Shown here piece after piece: positions 55,660 through 63,582 of a DNA stretch of 64,000 bases (its first letter is position 1; every line of letters begins with the position of its first letter). The notes beneath the pieces are model-generated. The model made no database searches, had not been told where the DNA came from, and saw only the letters and a list, made by a program, of their open reading frames with translations. The position numbers and the translations under genes are program-made. Source of the stretch: Ardenticatena sp. Its GTDB lineage: Bacteria > Chloroflexota > Anaerolineae > Ardenticatenales > Ardenticatenaceae. The DNA is taken from the NCBI GenBank assembly GCA_015487975.1, contig WFOS01000046.1, forward strand, positions 47,129 to 111,128, in the 5' to 3' direction.

Positions 55660-56359
55660 AATCGAGAACCTGCACAAACAATTCGGCCATCATCGTGTCT
55701 TGCGGGGGGTTTCTCTCACCATCGCCGAAGGGCAATTCCTCACCCTGTTTGGCCCGAATGGGGCGGGCAAAACCACTTTGCTGAAAATCATTGCCACACT
55801 AAGCCGCCCCACACGTGGCCACGTGCGCCTGAATGGCTACGAACTGCGGAGCGATTGGACAGAAGCTCGTCGCGCCCTTGGCATGGTCTCGCACCAGAGC
55901 CTGCTCTACCCTGACCTGACCCTCCACGAGAATTTGCACTTCTTTGCGCGGCTCTACGCTGTGCCCGATGCCGAGCAGCGCATTCAACAAGTGCTGAACC
56001 AGGTTGGTTTGGCCCACCGTGCCCACGACCCTGTGCGCACCTTCTCACGAGGGATGGTGCAGCGCGCCACCATTGCCCGCGCCATCCTGCACGACCCGCT
56101 GATTCTCTTGTTGGATGAGCCTTTCACTGGACTGGATGAGGGTGCGGCAGAGCGCTTTGCCGACTTGTTGGCCGAAACGGCACGCCGTGGACGTACCATC
56201 ATCATGACCACGCACAATCTGGAACAGGGCCTGGCGCTTTGCGACCGAGTCGCCATTCTCACAGAGGGGAAAATCGTGTATGATGCCCCGCGCGATGCCC
56301 ATACACTGGACGAGTGGCGTGCGTTCTATCGGCGATACGTGGGAGGCGCCCATGCGTGA
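55652..56359 (+). CDS. ccmA: Haem exporter ATP-binding protein CcmA
   Basis: A 235-residue ABC ATPase of the CcmABCD complex, whose ATP hydrolysis frees haem-CcmE. Walker A FGPNGAGKTT (about residues 34-43), signature TFSRGMVQRATIAR, Walker B ILLLDEPFTGLD and TTHNLEQGLALCDR are present. The signature has SRGM in place of SGGQ, as in many CcmA. A GTG start overlaps the preceding gene by 8 bases and its own end overlaps ccmB by 8 bases. Confidence 0.93.
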   Translation: MIEIENLHKQFGHHRVLRGVSLTIAEGQFLTLFGPNGAGKTTLLKIIATLSRPTRGHVRLNGYELRSDWTEARRALGMVSHQSLLYPDLTLHENLHFFARLYAVPDAEQRIQQVLNQVGLAHRAHDPVRTFSRGMVQRATIARAILHDPLILLLDEPFTGLDEGAAERFADLLAETARRGRTIIMTTHNLEQGLALCDRVAILTEGKIVYDAPRDAHTLDEWRAFYRRYVGGAHA

Positions 56360-57026
56360 ATACGTGCGGGCAGCGTTGCTCATTGCAGCGAAGGACATGC
56401 GCATCGAATGGCGCAGCCGCGAAATTCTCAGCATCATGGCGCTGTTCGGTGTGCTGGCCATCTTCATCTTCAACTTTGCGCTCGACCTCTCACCGGTCGA
56501 TCGTCGTGCCGTTACGCCAGGCCTGTTGTGGGTGATGATTCTCTTTGCTGCATTGCTGGGGCTCAACCGTAGTTTCGCCCGCGAACAAGACCAGGCGGCG
56601 GTAGCAGCGCTGATGCTTGTGCCTGTGGATCGCAGCGCCATCTACGTGGGCAAATTCCTCAGCACCTTCCTGTTCCTGGTGGCGGTCGAGGTGGTGGTTG
56701 TGCCGCTGTTTGCCGCTATGTTCACCGTTTCCATTCCACTGCTCATGCTGGTGCCATTGTTGCTGGGGACGTTGGGAATTGCCATCATTGGTACCCTCTT
56801 TGCCGCCATGAGCACCAATACCCGCTTGCGCGACGTGCTGCTCCCTGTGTTGGTCATGCCACTGTTGGTGCCAGTGGTGATTGCGGGTGTCAATACGGGG
56901 CGCATCATCATGGATGGCAACAGTCTCTGGCAGGAAGGTAGACGCTGGCTGCTCATTCTCGCGGCATTCGATGTCCTGTTTTTTACGGTGTCGGTGCTCC
57001 TGTTCGATTTTGTGTTGGAAGAATAG
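56352..57026 (+). CDS. ccmB: Haem exporter permease CcmB
   Basis: A 224-residue membrane protein with six helices, partner of CcmA. It starts REYVRAALLIAAKDMRIEWRSREILS, typical of CcmB, with LNRSFAREQDQAAVAALML after the second helix. GGGAGGCGCCC precedes the ATG inside the ccmA 3' end. No ccmC, ccmD, ccmG or ccmH follows; the next gene is on the other strand. These would have to be elsewhere. Confidence 0.93.
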   Translation: MREYVRAALLIAAKDMRIEWRSREILSIMALFGVLAIFIFNFALDLSPVDRRAVTPGLLWVMILFAALLGLNRSFAREQDQAAVAALMLVPVDRSAIYVGKFLSTFLFLVAVEVVVVPLFAAMFTVSIPLLMLVPLLLGTLGIAIIGTLFAAMSTNTRLRDVLLPVLVMPLLVPVVIAGVNTGRIIMDGNSLWQEGRRWLLILAAFDVLFFTVSVLLFDFVLEE

Positions 57027-57055
57027 CACTGCTAGGGGAAACAGCCTGCGGCGTG

Positions 57056-57373
57056 TTATGGTGATTCTTCGGCTTCGCAGTGAGGACAGCGCAGCGGATT
57101 GTCGAGCGTTTGCAGGCTGGCGGAGCAGACGGCAAAGACTTGCACACGGGGGAACACCCCCCACTTGCGTACCACTTCGGCTTCCAGCACAAGGTGGCGG
57201 CACGTGCTTTCTTCCAAAATACGGGGAACGGGGCAGGTCTCGCAGAGTTTGAGGTTCCACAAAGCCGCATACCCACTTTTGCGTAAGAGGCGGCATTCCA
57301 TGCGCTCGTGCCCACGCAGGTAGTCGTAATGGAAAAAGCGGCAGTTGGGAAAATGCTTTTGGTCGCGACGCAT
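57056..57373 (-). CDS. Cys-rich hypothetical protein
   Basis: A 105-residue soluble protein I do not recognise, with nine or so Cys, including FPNC, MEC, LCETCPVP, STCRHL and the C-terminal RCPHCEAEE. The C-terminal CxxC and the CETC pair could bind zinc or iron-sulfur. No signal or membrane segment. GAAGGAG precedes the ATG at 57373. It faces the ccm operon convergently and the PBP gene divergently. Confidence 0.75.
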   Translation of the reverse strand: MRRDQKHFPNCRFFHYDYLRGHERMECRLLRKSGYAALWNLKLCETCPVPRILEESTCRHLVLEAEVVRKWGVFPRVQVFAVCSASLQTLDNPLRCPHCEAEESP

Positions 57374-57467
57374 CGAGTGGCTCCTTCGTTCTCGTTGTGC
57401 CTCATCATAGCCACCACCCTGTCAAATACCAAATGAGGCTGCTTTTTGAAAGGACCAGGTGCCAATT

Positions 57468-57495
57468 TTGTTTCCCTTCGACGCTTTCGTACAAT
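57468..57495 (+). promoter_or_regulatory. Promoter of the class B PBP gene
   Basis: TTGTTT, 16 bases, TACAAT, about 40 bases before the ATG at 57535. Confidence 0.6.
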
Positions 57496-57534
57496 GTGCT
57501 TGCCAACAATCCACACAGTGCGAGCCAGAAACCT

Positions 57535-59628
57535 ATGCGACTGACGCGACGTGCCGTGTTGAAACTCGTTCCATCTGGCCTGGCTGCCGCAGTGCTCGCA
57601 GCCTGCCGTCAACAGGCAGCACTGTTGCCCACCCCGTCGGCAACGCCGTATGCCGAGTCACCCGAACCAGTGGCGCGTGCCTTCCTTTCAGCGTGGCAGG
57701 CACGTGATTTCGACGCTATGTACGCCTTGCTGGACGAGGAAAGCCAGGCACGAGTTGACCGCGAGACATTCGAGCAAACGTACGACCGTATTTTCGACGA
57801 AGCCACAATCTACACGTTCGACACCACACTAGTGGCAGCGGGGCGGCTCGACGCCACCACCGCCGCCGCTGATTTCGACGCGGTCTATCGCACACGCCTT
57901 GTAGGCGACCTGGTGGTGCGTCCCCGCTTACCCATGACCTTGATGGGAGAAACATGGCGCATTCAGTGGACGCCTGCCACCATCATTCCCCAATTGGGGG
58001 AAAACAACGTCCTGCGCCTCTTCAAGCGAACATCGACGCGAGGCGTCATCTACGATCGCCAGCGCAACATTTTGGCGACACAAGGCGCGATTGTCATCGT
58101 GGGCGTGGTGCCTGGACGCATTCAAGATGAAACCGTTATGCTCAACGTGCTCAGTGGCTTGCTGGGCAAAGGGCCCGCAGACATTGCTGCGCTTTACGCC
58201 AACCAGCCGCCCGACTGGTTCATTCCCGTTGGGCGTATTGCCTTCGAGACGTTTCAAGAGCAGTACGATATGTTGGTGAGCATTCCAGGGCTGGATTTTC
58301 GCGAACAGGCCGCACGTGCGTATCCCCAAGGCTCGACAGCGGCGCATGTCTTGGGCTATGTCGGCCCGATCAGCCGTGAGGAATTGGCGGCATTGGGCGA
58401 ACGTGGCTACGAGGAGGACGATATCGTCGGCAAAGCGGGGTTGGAAAAAGCCGCCGAGGAGTGGCTGGCAGGGAAGAAGGGCGGACGTTTGGCGGTGCTC
58501 ACTCCCGAAGGCGAGGAAGTTGCCATGCTCGCGGATGTGCCCGCACAGCAGAGCCTCAGTCTGCATACCAGCCTCGATGTTGCCCTTCAACAGGCCGTGG
58601 AAGCCGTGCTGGCAGAGCAGCGCGGTTCGATTGTGGTGCTAGATGTGAAAACGGGGCGCGTGCTGGCTTTGGCCAGTTCACCCACGTTCGACCCCAATGC
58701 CATGTCCAACCTGCTCGATTTGCAACAGCGCCTGGCATTCGTCAACCGTGCCGACCAGCCGTTGCTCAATCGCGCTACACAGGGGGCCTATCCGCCAGGG
58801 TCGATCTTCAAAATCGTTTCGATGGCGACAGCCTTGCAGGAAGGTTTGTTCGCTGTGACGAGCCCCTTCAACTGTCCGGGTTATTGGGACCGCCTGGGCA
58901 TTCGCATGAATTGTTGGAAGGCGAGCGGCCATGGCGCGATCGACCTGTTCAACGGCCTGGTGGAATCGTGCGACGTGGTCTTCTACGAAGTGGGGCTTGC
59001 TGCCTACAACCGCGATATCAATTTGTTGCAAGCATATGCGCGTCGCTTTGGGCTAGGTGCGCCAACGGGGATCGAATTGGATGAAAGTAGCGGCCTGGTG
59101 CCCGACAACGAGTGGAAGGTGAGCACGCAGGGTGTTGGTTGGACACCTGGCGACACCGTCAACATGGCGATTGGGCAGGGCTTTCTGCTCACAACCCCCT
59201 TGCAAATTGCCCGCGTATTGGCGGCCATTGCGAATGGGGGCACGCTCTATCGCCCACAACTGATTGTCTCGGCGGAAGACCCCGCAGGGCAGCGTCCACC
59301 AATGACATTCGAGCCGCACGTGGATGGCACACTCGACCTGGCGCCCGAGCACCTGCAAGCCATTCGCGATGCACTGTTCCGTGTAACTCAACCACCGCGT
59401 GGGACGGCAAGCTATGTGTTCCGTGACTTTCCTGTGCCAGTCGCGGGGAAGACGGGTACAGCCGAAGCGCCTGGGGTGGCCCCGCATGCTTGGTTTGCGG
59501 CCTATGCCCCCGCCACAACGCCTGAAATTGCCGTCGTCGCGATGGCTGAAAACGCGGGTGAGGGTTCGGCGGTAGCGGCCCCGATAGTGCGCAACGTGCT
59601 GGCGCACTACTTTGGCGTCGAGGTGTGA
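57535..59628 (+). CDS. Class B penicillin-binding protein with lipoprotein-type signal
   Basis: A 697-residue transpeptidase. The N-terminus RRAVLKLVPSGLAAAVLAAC has a lipobox (Cys24), implying lipid anchoring instead of a transmembrane helix. An NTF2-like MecA-N-type domain (about 45-150) and a dimerisation domain (RGVIYDRQRNILA) follow. The catalytic domain has S423-x2-K426 (PGSIFK), S478-C-D480 and KTGT at 639-642. The domain order matches PBP2a/PBP3-type enzymes of Gram-positives. It cross-links peptidoglycan. The MecA-N-like domain does not itself show resistance to beta-lactams. Confidence 0.92.
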   Translation: MRLTRRAVLKLVPSGLAAAVLAACRQQAALLPTPSATPYAESPEPVARAFLSAWQARDFDAMYALLDEESQARVDRETFEQTYDRIFDEATIYTFDTTLVAAGRLDATTAAADFDAVYRTRLVGDLVVRPRLPMTLMGETWRIQWTPATIIPQLGENNVLRLFKRTSTRGVIYDRQRNILATQGAIVIVGVVPGRIQDETVMLNVLSGLLGKGPADIAALYANQPPDWFIPVGRIAFETFQEQYDMLVSIPGLDFREQAARAYPQGSTAAHVLGYVGPISREELAALGERGYEEDDIVGKAGLEKAAEEWLAGKKGGRLAVLTPEGEEVAMLADVPAQQSLSLHTSLDVALQQAVEAVLAEQRGSIVVLDVKTGRVLALASSPTFDPNAMSNLLDLQQRLAFVNRADQPLLNRATQGAYPPGSIFKIVSMATALQEGLFAVTSPFNCPGYWDRLGIRMNCWKASGHGAIDLFNGLVESCDVVFYEVGLAAYNRDINLLQAYARRFGLGAPTGIELDESSGLVPDNEWKVSTQGVGWTPGDTVNMAIGQGFLLTTPLQIARVLAAIANGGTLYRPQLIVSAEDPAGQRPPMTFEPHVDGTLDLAPEHLQAIRDALFRVTQPPRGTASYVFRDFPVPVAGKTGTAEAPGVAPHAWFAAYAPATTPEIAVVAMAENAGEGSAVAAPIVRNVLAHYFGVEV

Positions 59629-59643
59629 CGGCGCAAGCATTTC

Positions 59644-59660
59644 CCCCAAAGGGGGGCTTT
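59644..59660 (+). terminator. Short G/C hairpin after the PBP gene
   Basis: CCCCC-AAA-GGGGG followed by GCTTT, 16 bases after the stop codon. The loop is tight and the T-run short. Confidence 0.4.
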
Positions 59661-59705
59661 ATGGTATCGTGTGCATCGTCAATCTTGTGGGGGAGGCAAA
59701 GCCAC

Positions 59706-60194
59706 ATGAAAAAAGATTTTCACTCGTGGGAACGAATCGAAGCATTGACACGTGAACTCGTCAAGCAAATCGATGCCAGCCGGTATGATGCCATTCTTGC
59801 CATTACACGTGGTGGCATGATTCCAGGATGCTTGGTAAGCGAGTTGCTCGACCTGCGTAACGTGCTCACAGCAGCCGTGATGTTCTACACGGATGTGGGA
59901 CAGACACTCGAAGAACCGGTTTTCTTGCAGTTCCCCAGTGATGCGTTGCTCGTCGGCAAGCGCATTCTGGTTGTGGATGATGTGTGGGACAGTGGCAAAA
60001 CTGCTGTGGCTGTGCGTGATCGTATTCGGAAGGCCGGCGGTGAAGCAGATGTAGCCGTCATACACTTCAAGCCAGCCCGCAACAAATTCCCAGGCCAGAA
60101 ACCAGACTACTACGTCATGGAAACCGACGACTGGATTGTCTATCCCTGGGACCCAGAGCGCGACCGTTTGCTGGAAGAGGAACAGTCGGAGTAA
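59706..60194 (+). CDS. Phosphoribosyltransferase domain protein
   Basis: A 162-residue type I phosphoribosyltransferase. The PRPP loop ILVVDDVWDSGKTAVAV is intact and AILAITRGGMIPGCLVSELL is the conserved strand-helix before it. It resembles the xanthine/hypoxanthine PRT group (Gpt-like) found in bacteria and archaea, so purine salvage is likely but the base is not certain. The ATG at 59706 has GGGGGAGG about 12 bases upstream. A terminator follows. Confidence 0.87.
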   Translation: MKKDFHSWERIEALTRELVKQIDASRYDAILAITRGGMIPGCLVSELLDLRNVLTAAVMFYTDVGQTLEEPVFLQFPSDALLVGKRILVVDDVWDSGKTAVAVRDRIRKAGGEADVAVIHFKPARNKFPGQKPDYYVMETDDWIVYPWDPERDRLLEEEQSE

Positions 60195-60200
60195 GGGCAA

Positions 60201-60225
60201 AGAGGGCGAACAGCCCTCTTTTTTG
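60201..60225 (+). terminator. Intrinsic terminator
   Basis: Stem AGAGGGC/GCCCTCT followed by six T. Confidence 0.9.
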
Positions 60226-60239
60226 TTGTGTGAAGAAGC

Positions 60240-60267
60240 TTCACGCGTCGCATGCGTTTGCTATACT
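60240..60267 (+). promoter_or_regulatory. Promoter of the RNase H-like gene
   Basis: TTCACG, 16 bases, TATACT, about 30 bases before the GTG at 60305. Confidence 0.55.
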
Positions 60268-60304
60268 GCGGTACATTTCAGGGACCATGGAAGGAGAGAG
60301 CAGA

Positions 60305-60889
60305 GTGACAGAGCGGATTGTGGTGTTCGATTTGGAAACACAGCGGAGTTTCAATGAAGTGGGGGGACGTGCCCACATTGCCCGCCTGGGGGTCTCGCTG
60401 GCGGTCGTGTATGAATACGCCGATCGCGCGTTTCATGTCTATCACGCGCACGAAGTCCCGCAATTGGTTGCGGCGCTCGAACAGGCAGACGTTGTGGTGG
60501 GGTTCAACGTCTTGCGCTTCGACTACCTCGTGTTGGCTGGAGTTGTAGGGCGGCCTGTGCGCCCGCGCCACACGATTGATATGCTCGCGGATATTCACAG
60601 CCGCCTGGGCTTTCGCATCGAACTCGATTCGCTGGCGTCCAGTACGTTGGGTATTCGCAAATCGGCTGATGGGTTGCAAGCATTGCGATGGTGGCGCGAG
60701 GGGCGCATCGACCTCATCCGCGACTATTGCATGCAAGATGTAGACATCACCCGGCGCCTCTACGAATTTGGGCGCGATAATGGGTATGTGCTCTACTGGG
60801 ACCGGTTCAGCCGCACGAAGCAGCGAATCCCAGTGAATTGGCGATTGCCAGGGCGAGGTTTTTCGCGCCAGAAGGGCACCATCGTTTAG
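60305..60889 (+). CDS. RNase H-like 3'-5' exonuclease domain protein
   Basis: A 194-residue DEDD-type nuclease fold. The first metal ligands are Asp9 and Glu11 in IVVFDLETQ; others are Asp in VLRFDYLVL, Asp in HTIDML and Asp in YCMQDVDITRR. It resembles the YprB/PF13482-type exonuclease domain that is often linked to helicases. Here it is free-standing. The GTG was preferred over an ATG at 60287 because GGAGAG lies 5-8 bases upstream. It overlaps the next, convergent gene by 4 bases. Confidence 0.8.
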   Translation: MTERIVVFDLETQRSFNEVGGRAHIARLGVSLAVVYEYADRAFHVYHAHEVPQLVAALEQADVVVGFNVLRFDYLVLAGVVGRPVRPRHTIDMLADIHSRLGFRIELDSLASSTLGIRKSADGLQALRWWREGRIDLIRDYCMQDVDITRRLYEFGRDNGYVLYWDRFSRTKQRIPVNWRLPGRGFSRQKGTIV

Positions 60890-61050
60890 CGATTGGGTGG
60901 TGTCCAGGGAATATCCTCGACAGCCGCGCGTTGGTTGAGGAGCCGCGCCCAGACGAAGAGCAAATCGCTCAGCCGATTGAGATAGATGCGCACTTCGGAC
61001 GAAATGGGTTCAACGTGTTCGAGCGAGATGACACGGCGTTCCGCGCGGCG
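60883..61050. repeat. 168-bp direct repeat, copy 1 (3' end of pduO)
   Basis: Matches 63415-63582 in the same orientation with 165 of 168 bases identical by direct comparison. It covers the last 55 codons of the intact adenosyltransferase gene. Confidence 0.95.
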
Positions 61051-61443
61051 GCAGACAGTGCGTGCGAGGTGAAGGTGCGCGGCGGCAGGTGTGCCCCCTG
61101 GTAGCACGAAGGTTTTCATCGGTGCGAGTTCGGCCTCGGCCTCGTCGATCCATTCTTCCAGGCGTTGGATGTCTTCGGCAGTGAGGCGTGGTATCCAGGC
61201 CGCGGCTTTTTCTGCATTGGCCGGTGTGGCGAGGTCGGCGCCAATGACGAAGAGGTCGGCCTGAATGTGGCGCACCCGTTCGAGCAAGTGTTGGTCATCG
61301 AGCAAGGTAGCGACGAGGCCGAGTAGGGCGTTGAGTTCATCGACGGTGCCATAGGCTTCGACACGTGGGGCGTCTTTGGGGACCCGTTGTCCCCCAAAGA
61401 GGCTGGTCGAGCCGTCGTCCCCGGTTTTGGTGTAAATCTTCAT
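60886..61443 (-). CDS. pduO: ATP:cob(I)alamin adenosyltransferase, PduO type
   Basis: A 185-residue trimeric helical enzyme that makes adenosylcobalamin from cob(I)alamin and ATP. The N-terminus IYTKTGDDGSTSLFGGQRV is the ATP-binding signature; VEAYGTVDELNALLGL and FVLPGGTPAAAHLHLARTVCRRAERR follow, with [12 protein letters not shown] at the end. Length is normal. GGAGGAGACG precedes the ATG. Its 3' 168 bp are repeated 2.5 kb away. An adenosylcobalamin-dependent enzyme such as methylmalonyl-CoA mutase is implied elsewhere. Confidence 0.95.
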   Translation of the reverse strand: MKIYTKTGDDGSTSLFGGQRVPKDAPRVEAYGTVDELNALLGLVATLLDDQHLLERVRHIQADLFVIGADLATPANAEKAAAWIPRLTAEDIQRLEEWIDEAEAELAPMKTFVLPGGTPAAAHLHLARTVCRRAERRVISLEHVEPISSEVRIYLNRLSDLLFVWARLLNQRAAVEDIPWTPPNR

Positions 61444-61463
61444 AGATCGTCTCCTCCGTTGTG

Positions 61464-61958
61464 CTATCCGAACAAGATACCTTCATGCTGCAAGAGCCAG
61501 ATTTTGGCATCGATTCCCGCGGCATAGCCGCGCAACTCGTTACGTGGTCCTACGACGCGGTGGCAGGGGATGAGGATGAGCAGCGGGTTGCGCGCCAGAG
61601 CTTGCCCGACGGCTTGCGCGCCGCCCGGCCGCCCGATGGCTTTGGCGAGAGTGGCGTAGTGGGTCGTGGTTCCCCACGGCAGACGTTGGACGGCTTCGAG
61701 GACGCGGTGCTGAAACGGGCTGAGGTTGAGTGTCTCCCAGTCGATGGGAAGGTCGAATGTGCGGCATTGGCCCGCGAAGTAGGCGCGGAGTTGGGTGGCC
61801 GCTTCGTCGAGGATGGCGGTTGTTGCGGGCGTATATGATGTTGGAGGTGGTGTTTGGCCGATGCGCACGGCGGCGAGGCCGCGTGGTGTGGCGCGGATGA
61901 CAATGGGACCCAGCGGGCTATTGATGACACGTTGAGCGATGGTGGGTTGGTAGTGCAT
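61464..61958 (-). CDS. ogt: Methylated-DNA--protein-cysteine methyltransferase
   Basis: A 164-residue suicide DNA-repair protein that takes methyl groups from O6-methylguanine. The acceptor Cys132 is in LILIPCHRVVG, and the helix-turn-helix arginine finger is in GGAQAVGQALARNP. The N-terminal ~70 residues are the variable Ogt/MGMT domain. The ATG at 61958 follows GGAGGTACGACC. It is 20 bases upstream of pduO on the same strand and probably co-transcribed. Confidence 0.94.
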   Translation of the reverse strand: MHYQPTIAQRVINSPLGPIVIRATPRGLAAVRIGQTPPPTSYTPATTAILDEAATQLRAYFAGQCRTFDLPIDWETLNLSPFQHRVLEAVQRLPWGTTTHYATLAKAIGRPGGAQAVGQALARNPLLILIPCHRVVGPRNELRGYAAGIDAKIWLLQHEGILFG

Positions 61959-62037
61959 GGTCGTACCTCCGGGGATATTGTAGCGATGGACGCGAAAATG
62001 CCCAGCAGGCGGGATAGTTTGAATTCGCAAATGAGCA

Positions 62038-62077
62038 TGAGTACAAATGTACTCACAAATTGAGTACACGTGTACCT
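62038..62077. promoter_or_regulatory. Two TGAGTAC-N4-GTACTCA-type palindromes
   Basis: Copy 1 (62038-62055) is a perfect palindrome TGAGTAC-AAAT-GTACTCA. Copy 2 (62061-62077) is TGAGTAC-ACGT-GTACCT, perfect in the left arm. Centres are 23 bases apart, about two helical turns. They lie 75-115 bases before the secreted-protein genes and 80 bases upstream of ogt, so they could control either. Confidence 0.55.
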
Positions 62078-62152
62078 ATACAAACGCCTATCGAATTGAT
62101 AGACTATTATGGCGAAGTGGTTGGATCAAACGAACTGTAAGGAGAAGATTTT

Positions 62153-62800
62153 ATGCAACATCTTACGCGTTCATGTTCTCGTTTGGTCCTTGCTGTGTGT
62201 CTGGTAATCGTGTTTCACGTTTTTCTTTCAGAGGTGCATCCGTCTTTTGCCTCGCTCGTTGCCTATGCTGACTCGCCAACTGCTGAACCAGGTTACGATC
62301 CAAAAGCAGAGACTGATGTGCTCATTGTGGAGGATCCACGCAATGAGATGCTTGTACAATCGCAGATGTTCTTGCCTTCTGATAATCGAGACGAACCTCA
62401 GTCATGGTGCTTAGGAAAGAAATCCGTAAAAGTCGTGTTCATTGCTCCAAAGCCTCGGCCGGTATTCGTTACCTCAGTGAGTGGTACCGGTCCAGGGAAG
62501 GTGACATTGCATTATACAAAGAGTGTGAAGAATTCCTTTTCGACCAATGTTGGGATAAGTGCTGATGCTGTGTCATCAGCATTAGGCTTCAATGTAGAGT
62601 GGAGCACTTCATTGACATACCAATACGAAACGTTCGTTCCAACTGGTCAGACGGTAGATGTTTTCGCTTTCGATAGGTTTGTGGATTACGCGTTCGATGT
62701 CATGTGTGATCCGTGGGGACCACAGGGGCCGTACGTCATTGGAAAAGGTGGGGCGACTCGTTTCGTCGGTGTGTATTATAAGAGGGAGGTGAAACGATGA
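62153..62800 (+). CDS. Exported hypothetical protein 1 of the lower-GC island
   Basis: A 215-residue protein I do not recognise. The signal peptide (RLVLAVCLVIVFHVFLS, cleavage near residue 34-40) is followed by a beta-rich domain with GTGPGKVTLHYTKSVKNSF, VSSALGFNVEWSTSLTY and GQTVDVFAFDRFVDYAFDV. The sequence alternates like an extracellular beta sandwich. Two Cys (about 86 and 183) might form a disulfide. Base composition is clearly lower in GC than neighbours, suggesting transfer. AAGGAGAAG precedes the ATG. Its stop overlaps the next start by 4 bases (ATGA). Confidence 0.8.
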   Translation: MQHLTRSCSRLVLAVCLVIVFHVFLSEVHPSFASLVAYADSPTAEPGYDPKAETDVLIVEDPRNEMLVQSQMFLPSDNRDEPQSWCLGKKSVKVVFIAPKPRPVFVTSVSGTGPGKVTLHYTKSVKNSFSTNVGISADAVSSALGFNVEWSTSLTYQYETFVPTGQTVDVFAFDRFVDYAFDVMCDPWGPQGPYVIGKGGATRFVGVYYKREVKR

Positions 62801-63372
62801 TAGCAAAGCGAAGCGCTTTTACTTTAGCGATTTTTCTTCTTACCGCACTCGTTGTCTTGTTCAACAAGACGACCGCCGACGAGCACGATATTGTTCTCTT
62901 TGGTGAAGAAGCAAAGGCGCAATTGGCCAAGATCGACGATTCGATCCTCGTTTGGCCAGACGAAAACACATATGTACTGGAAATGCTCAGGATACAGGCA
63001 AATGGCGGGTATGTCCTTACGTACCAATCCGTTGACGAGACACATCGTTTGAGCCTCCAACTGATTCCGGTCGAGATCTATGAGCTGGATGGTGACGTGA
63101 CGAACCTTCGCCCCGATGGAGTGGCAATCGATACTACTGGTGCACCGGGCGTTATGGGAGAGGTCGTTGCACAGGGGCCAGTCAGCGTGCGCGGAAAACC
63201 TGGTTGGCGTGCCAGGGAGGTGTATCGTACAGAGCAGAGAGAATTCGACAACGTGGTGGTGAACTGGCTCGAAAATGATTGGGACATTACGATGGCAGCA
63301 GATGCGGATATGTACGAGGTCCTGCCCACCCTGGCCGAAAACCTTGTGTGGCATGGTCAACGCGATTCGTAA
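62797..63372 (+). CDS. Exported hypothetical protein 2 of the lower-GC island
   Basis: A 191-residue protein with signal peptide (SAFTLAIFLLTALVVLFN, cleavage near residue 27 before DEHD). The mature part is acidic and mixed alpha/beta (NGGYVLTYQSVDETHRLSLQ, QREFDNVVVNWLENDWDIT) and ends HGQRDS. No Cys, repeats or anchor are seen. Translationally coupled to protein 1, so the two may form a complex or act on the same target outside the cell. Family not recognised. Confidence 0.8.
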   Translation: MIAKRSAFTLAIFLLTALVVLFNKTTADEHDIVLFGEEAKAQLAKIDDSILVWPDENTYVLEMLRIQANGGYVLTYQSVDETHRLSLQLIPVEIYELDGDVTNLRPDGVAIDTTGAPGVMGEVVAQGPVSVRGKPGWRAREVYRTEQREFDNVVVNWLENDWDITMAADADMYEVLPTLAENLVWHGQRDS

Positions 63373-63391
63373 TGCGTCTTTGCCTTGAAAC

Positions 63392-63412
63392 GGGGGCGTC
63401 GCCCCCCCTTTC
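63392..63412 (+). terminator. Hairpin after the island genes
   Basis: GGGGGC-GTC-GCCCCC stem followed by CCTTTC, right at the edge of repeat copy 2. Confidence 0.6.
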
Positions 63413-63414
63413 TG

Positions 63415-63582
63415 CGTTTAGCGATTGGGTGGTGTCCAGGGGATATCCTCGACAGCCGCGCGTTGGTTGAGGAGCCGCGCCCAGACGAAGAGCAAATCGC
63501 TCAGCCGATTGAGATAGATGCGCACTTCGGGCGAAATGGGTTCAACGTGTTCGAGCGAGACGACACGGCGTTCCGCGCGGCG
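63415..63582. repeat. 168-bp direct repeat, copy 2
   Basis: Second copy of the 3' end of the cobalamin adenosyltransferase gene, offset +2532 from copy 1. Three substitutions: two change residues (Ile to Val, Ser to Pro) and one is silent. Confidence 0.95.
63418..63582 (-). pseudogene. Truncated copy of the cob(I)alamin adenosyltransferase gene (C-terminal 54 residues)
   Basis: Reads [17 protein letters not shown] and [16 protein letters not shown] up to a stop, identical to the C-terminus of the intact protein except for two residues. The upstream 130 residues, including the ATP-binding signature, are missing; the sequence changes abruptly at 63583 into transposase-derived DNA. It cannot make an active enzyme. 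It marks a recombination junction. Confidence 0.92.

Noticed and set aside
59053..59707. Minus-strand frames over the 3' part of the PBP gene
   Set aside because: They are shadows of the transpeptidase domain and lack start signals.
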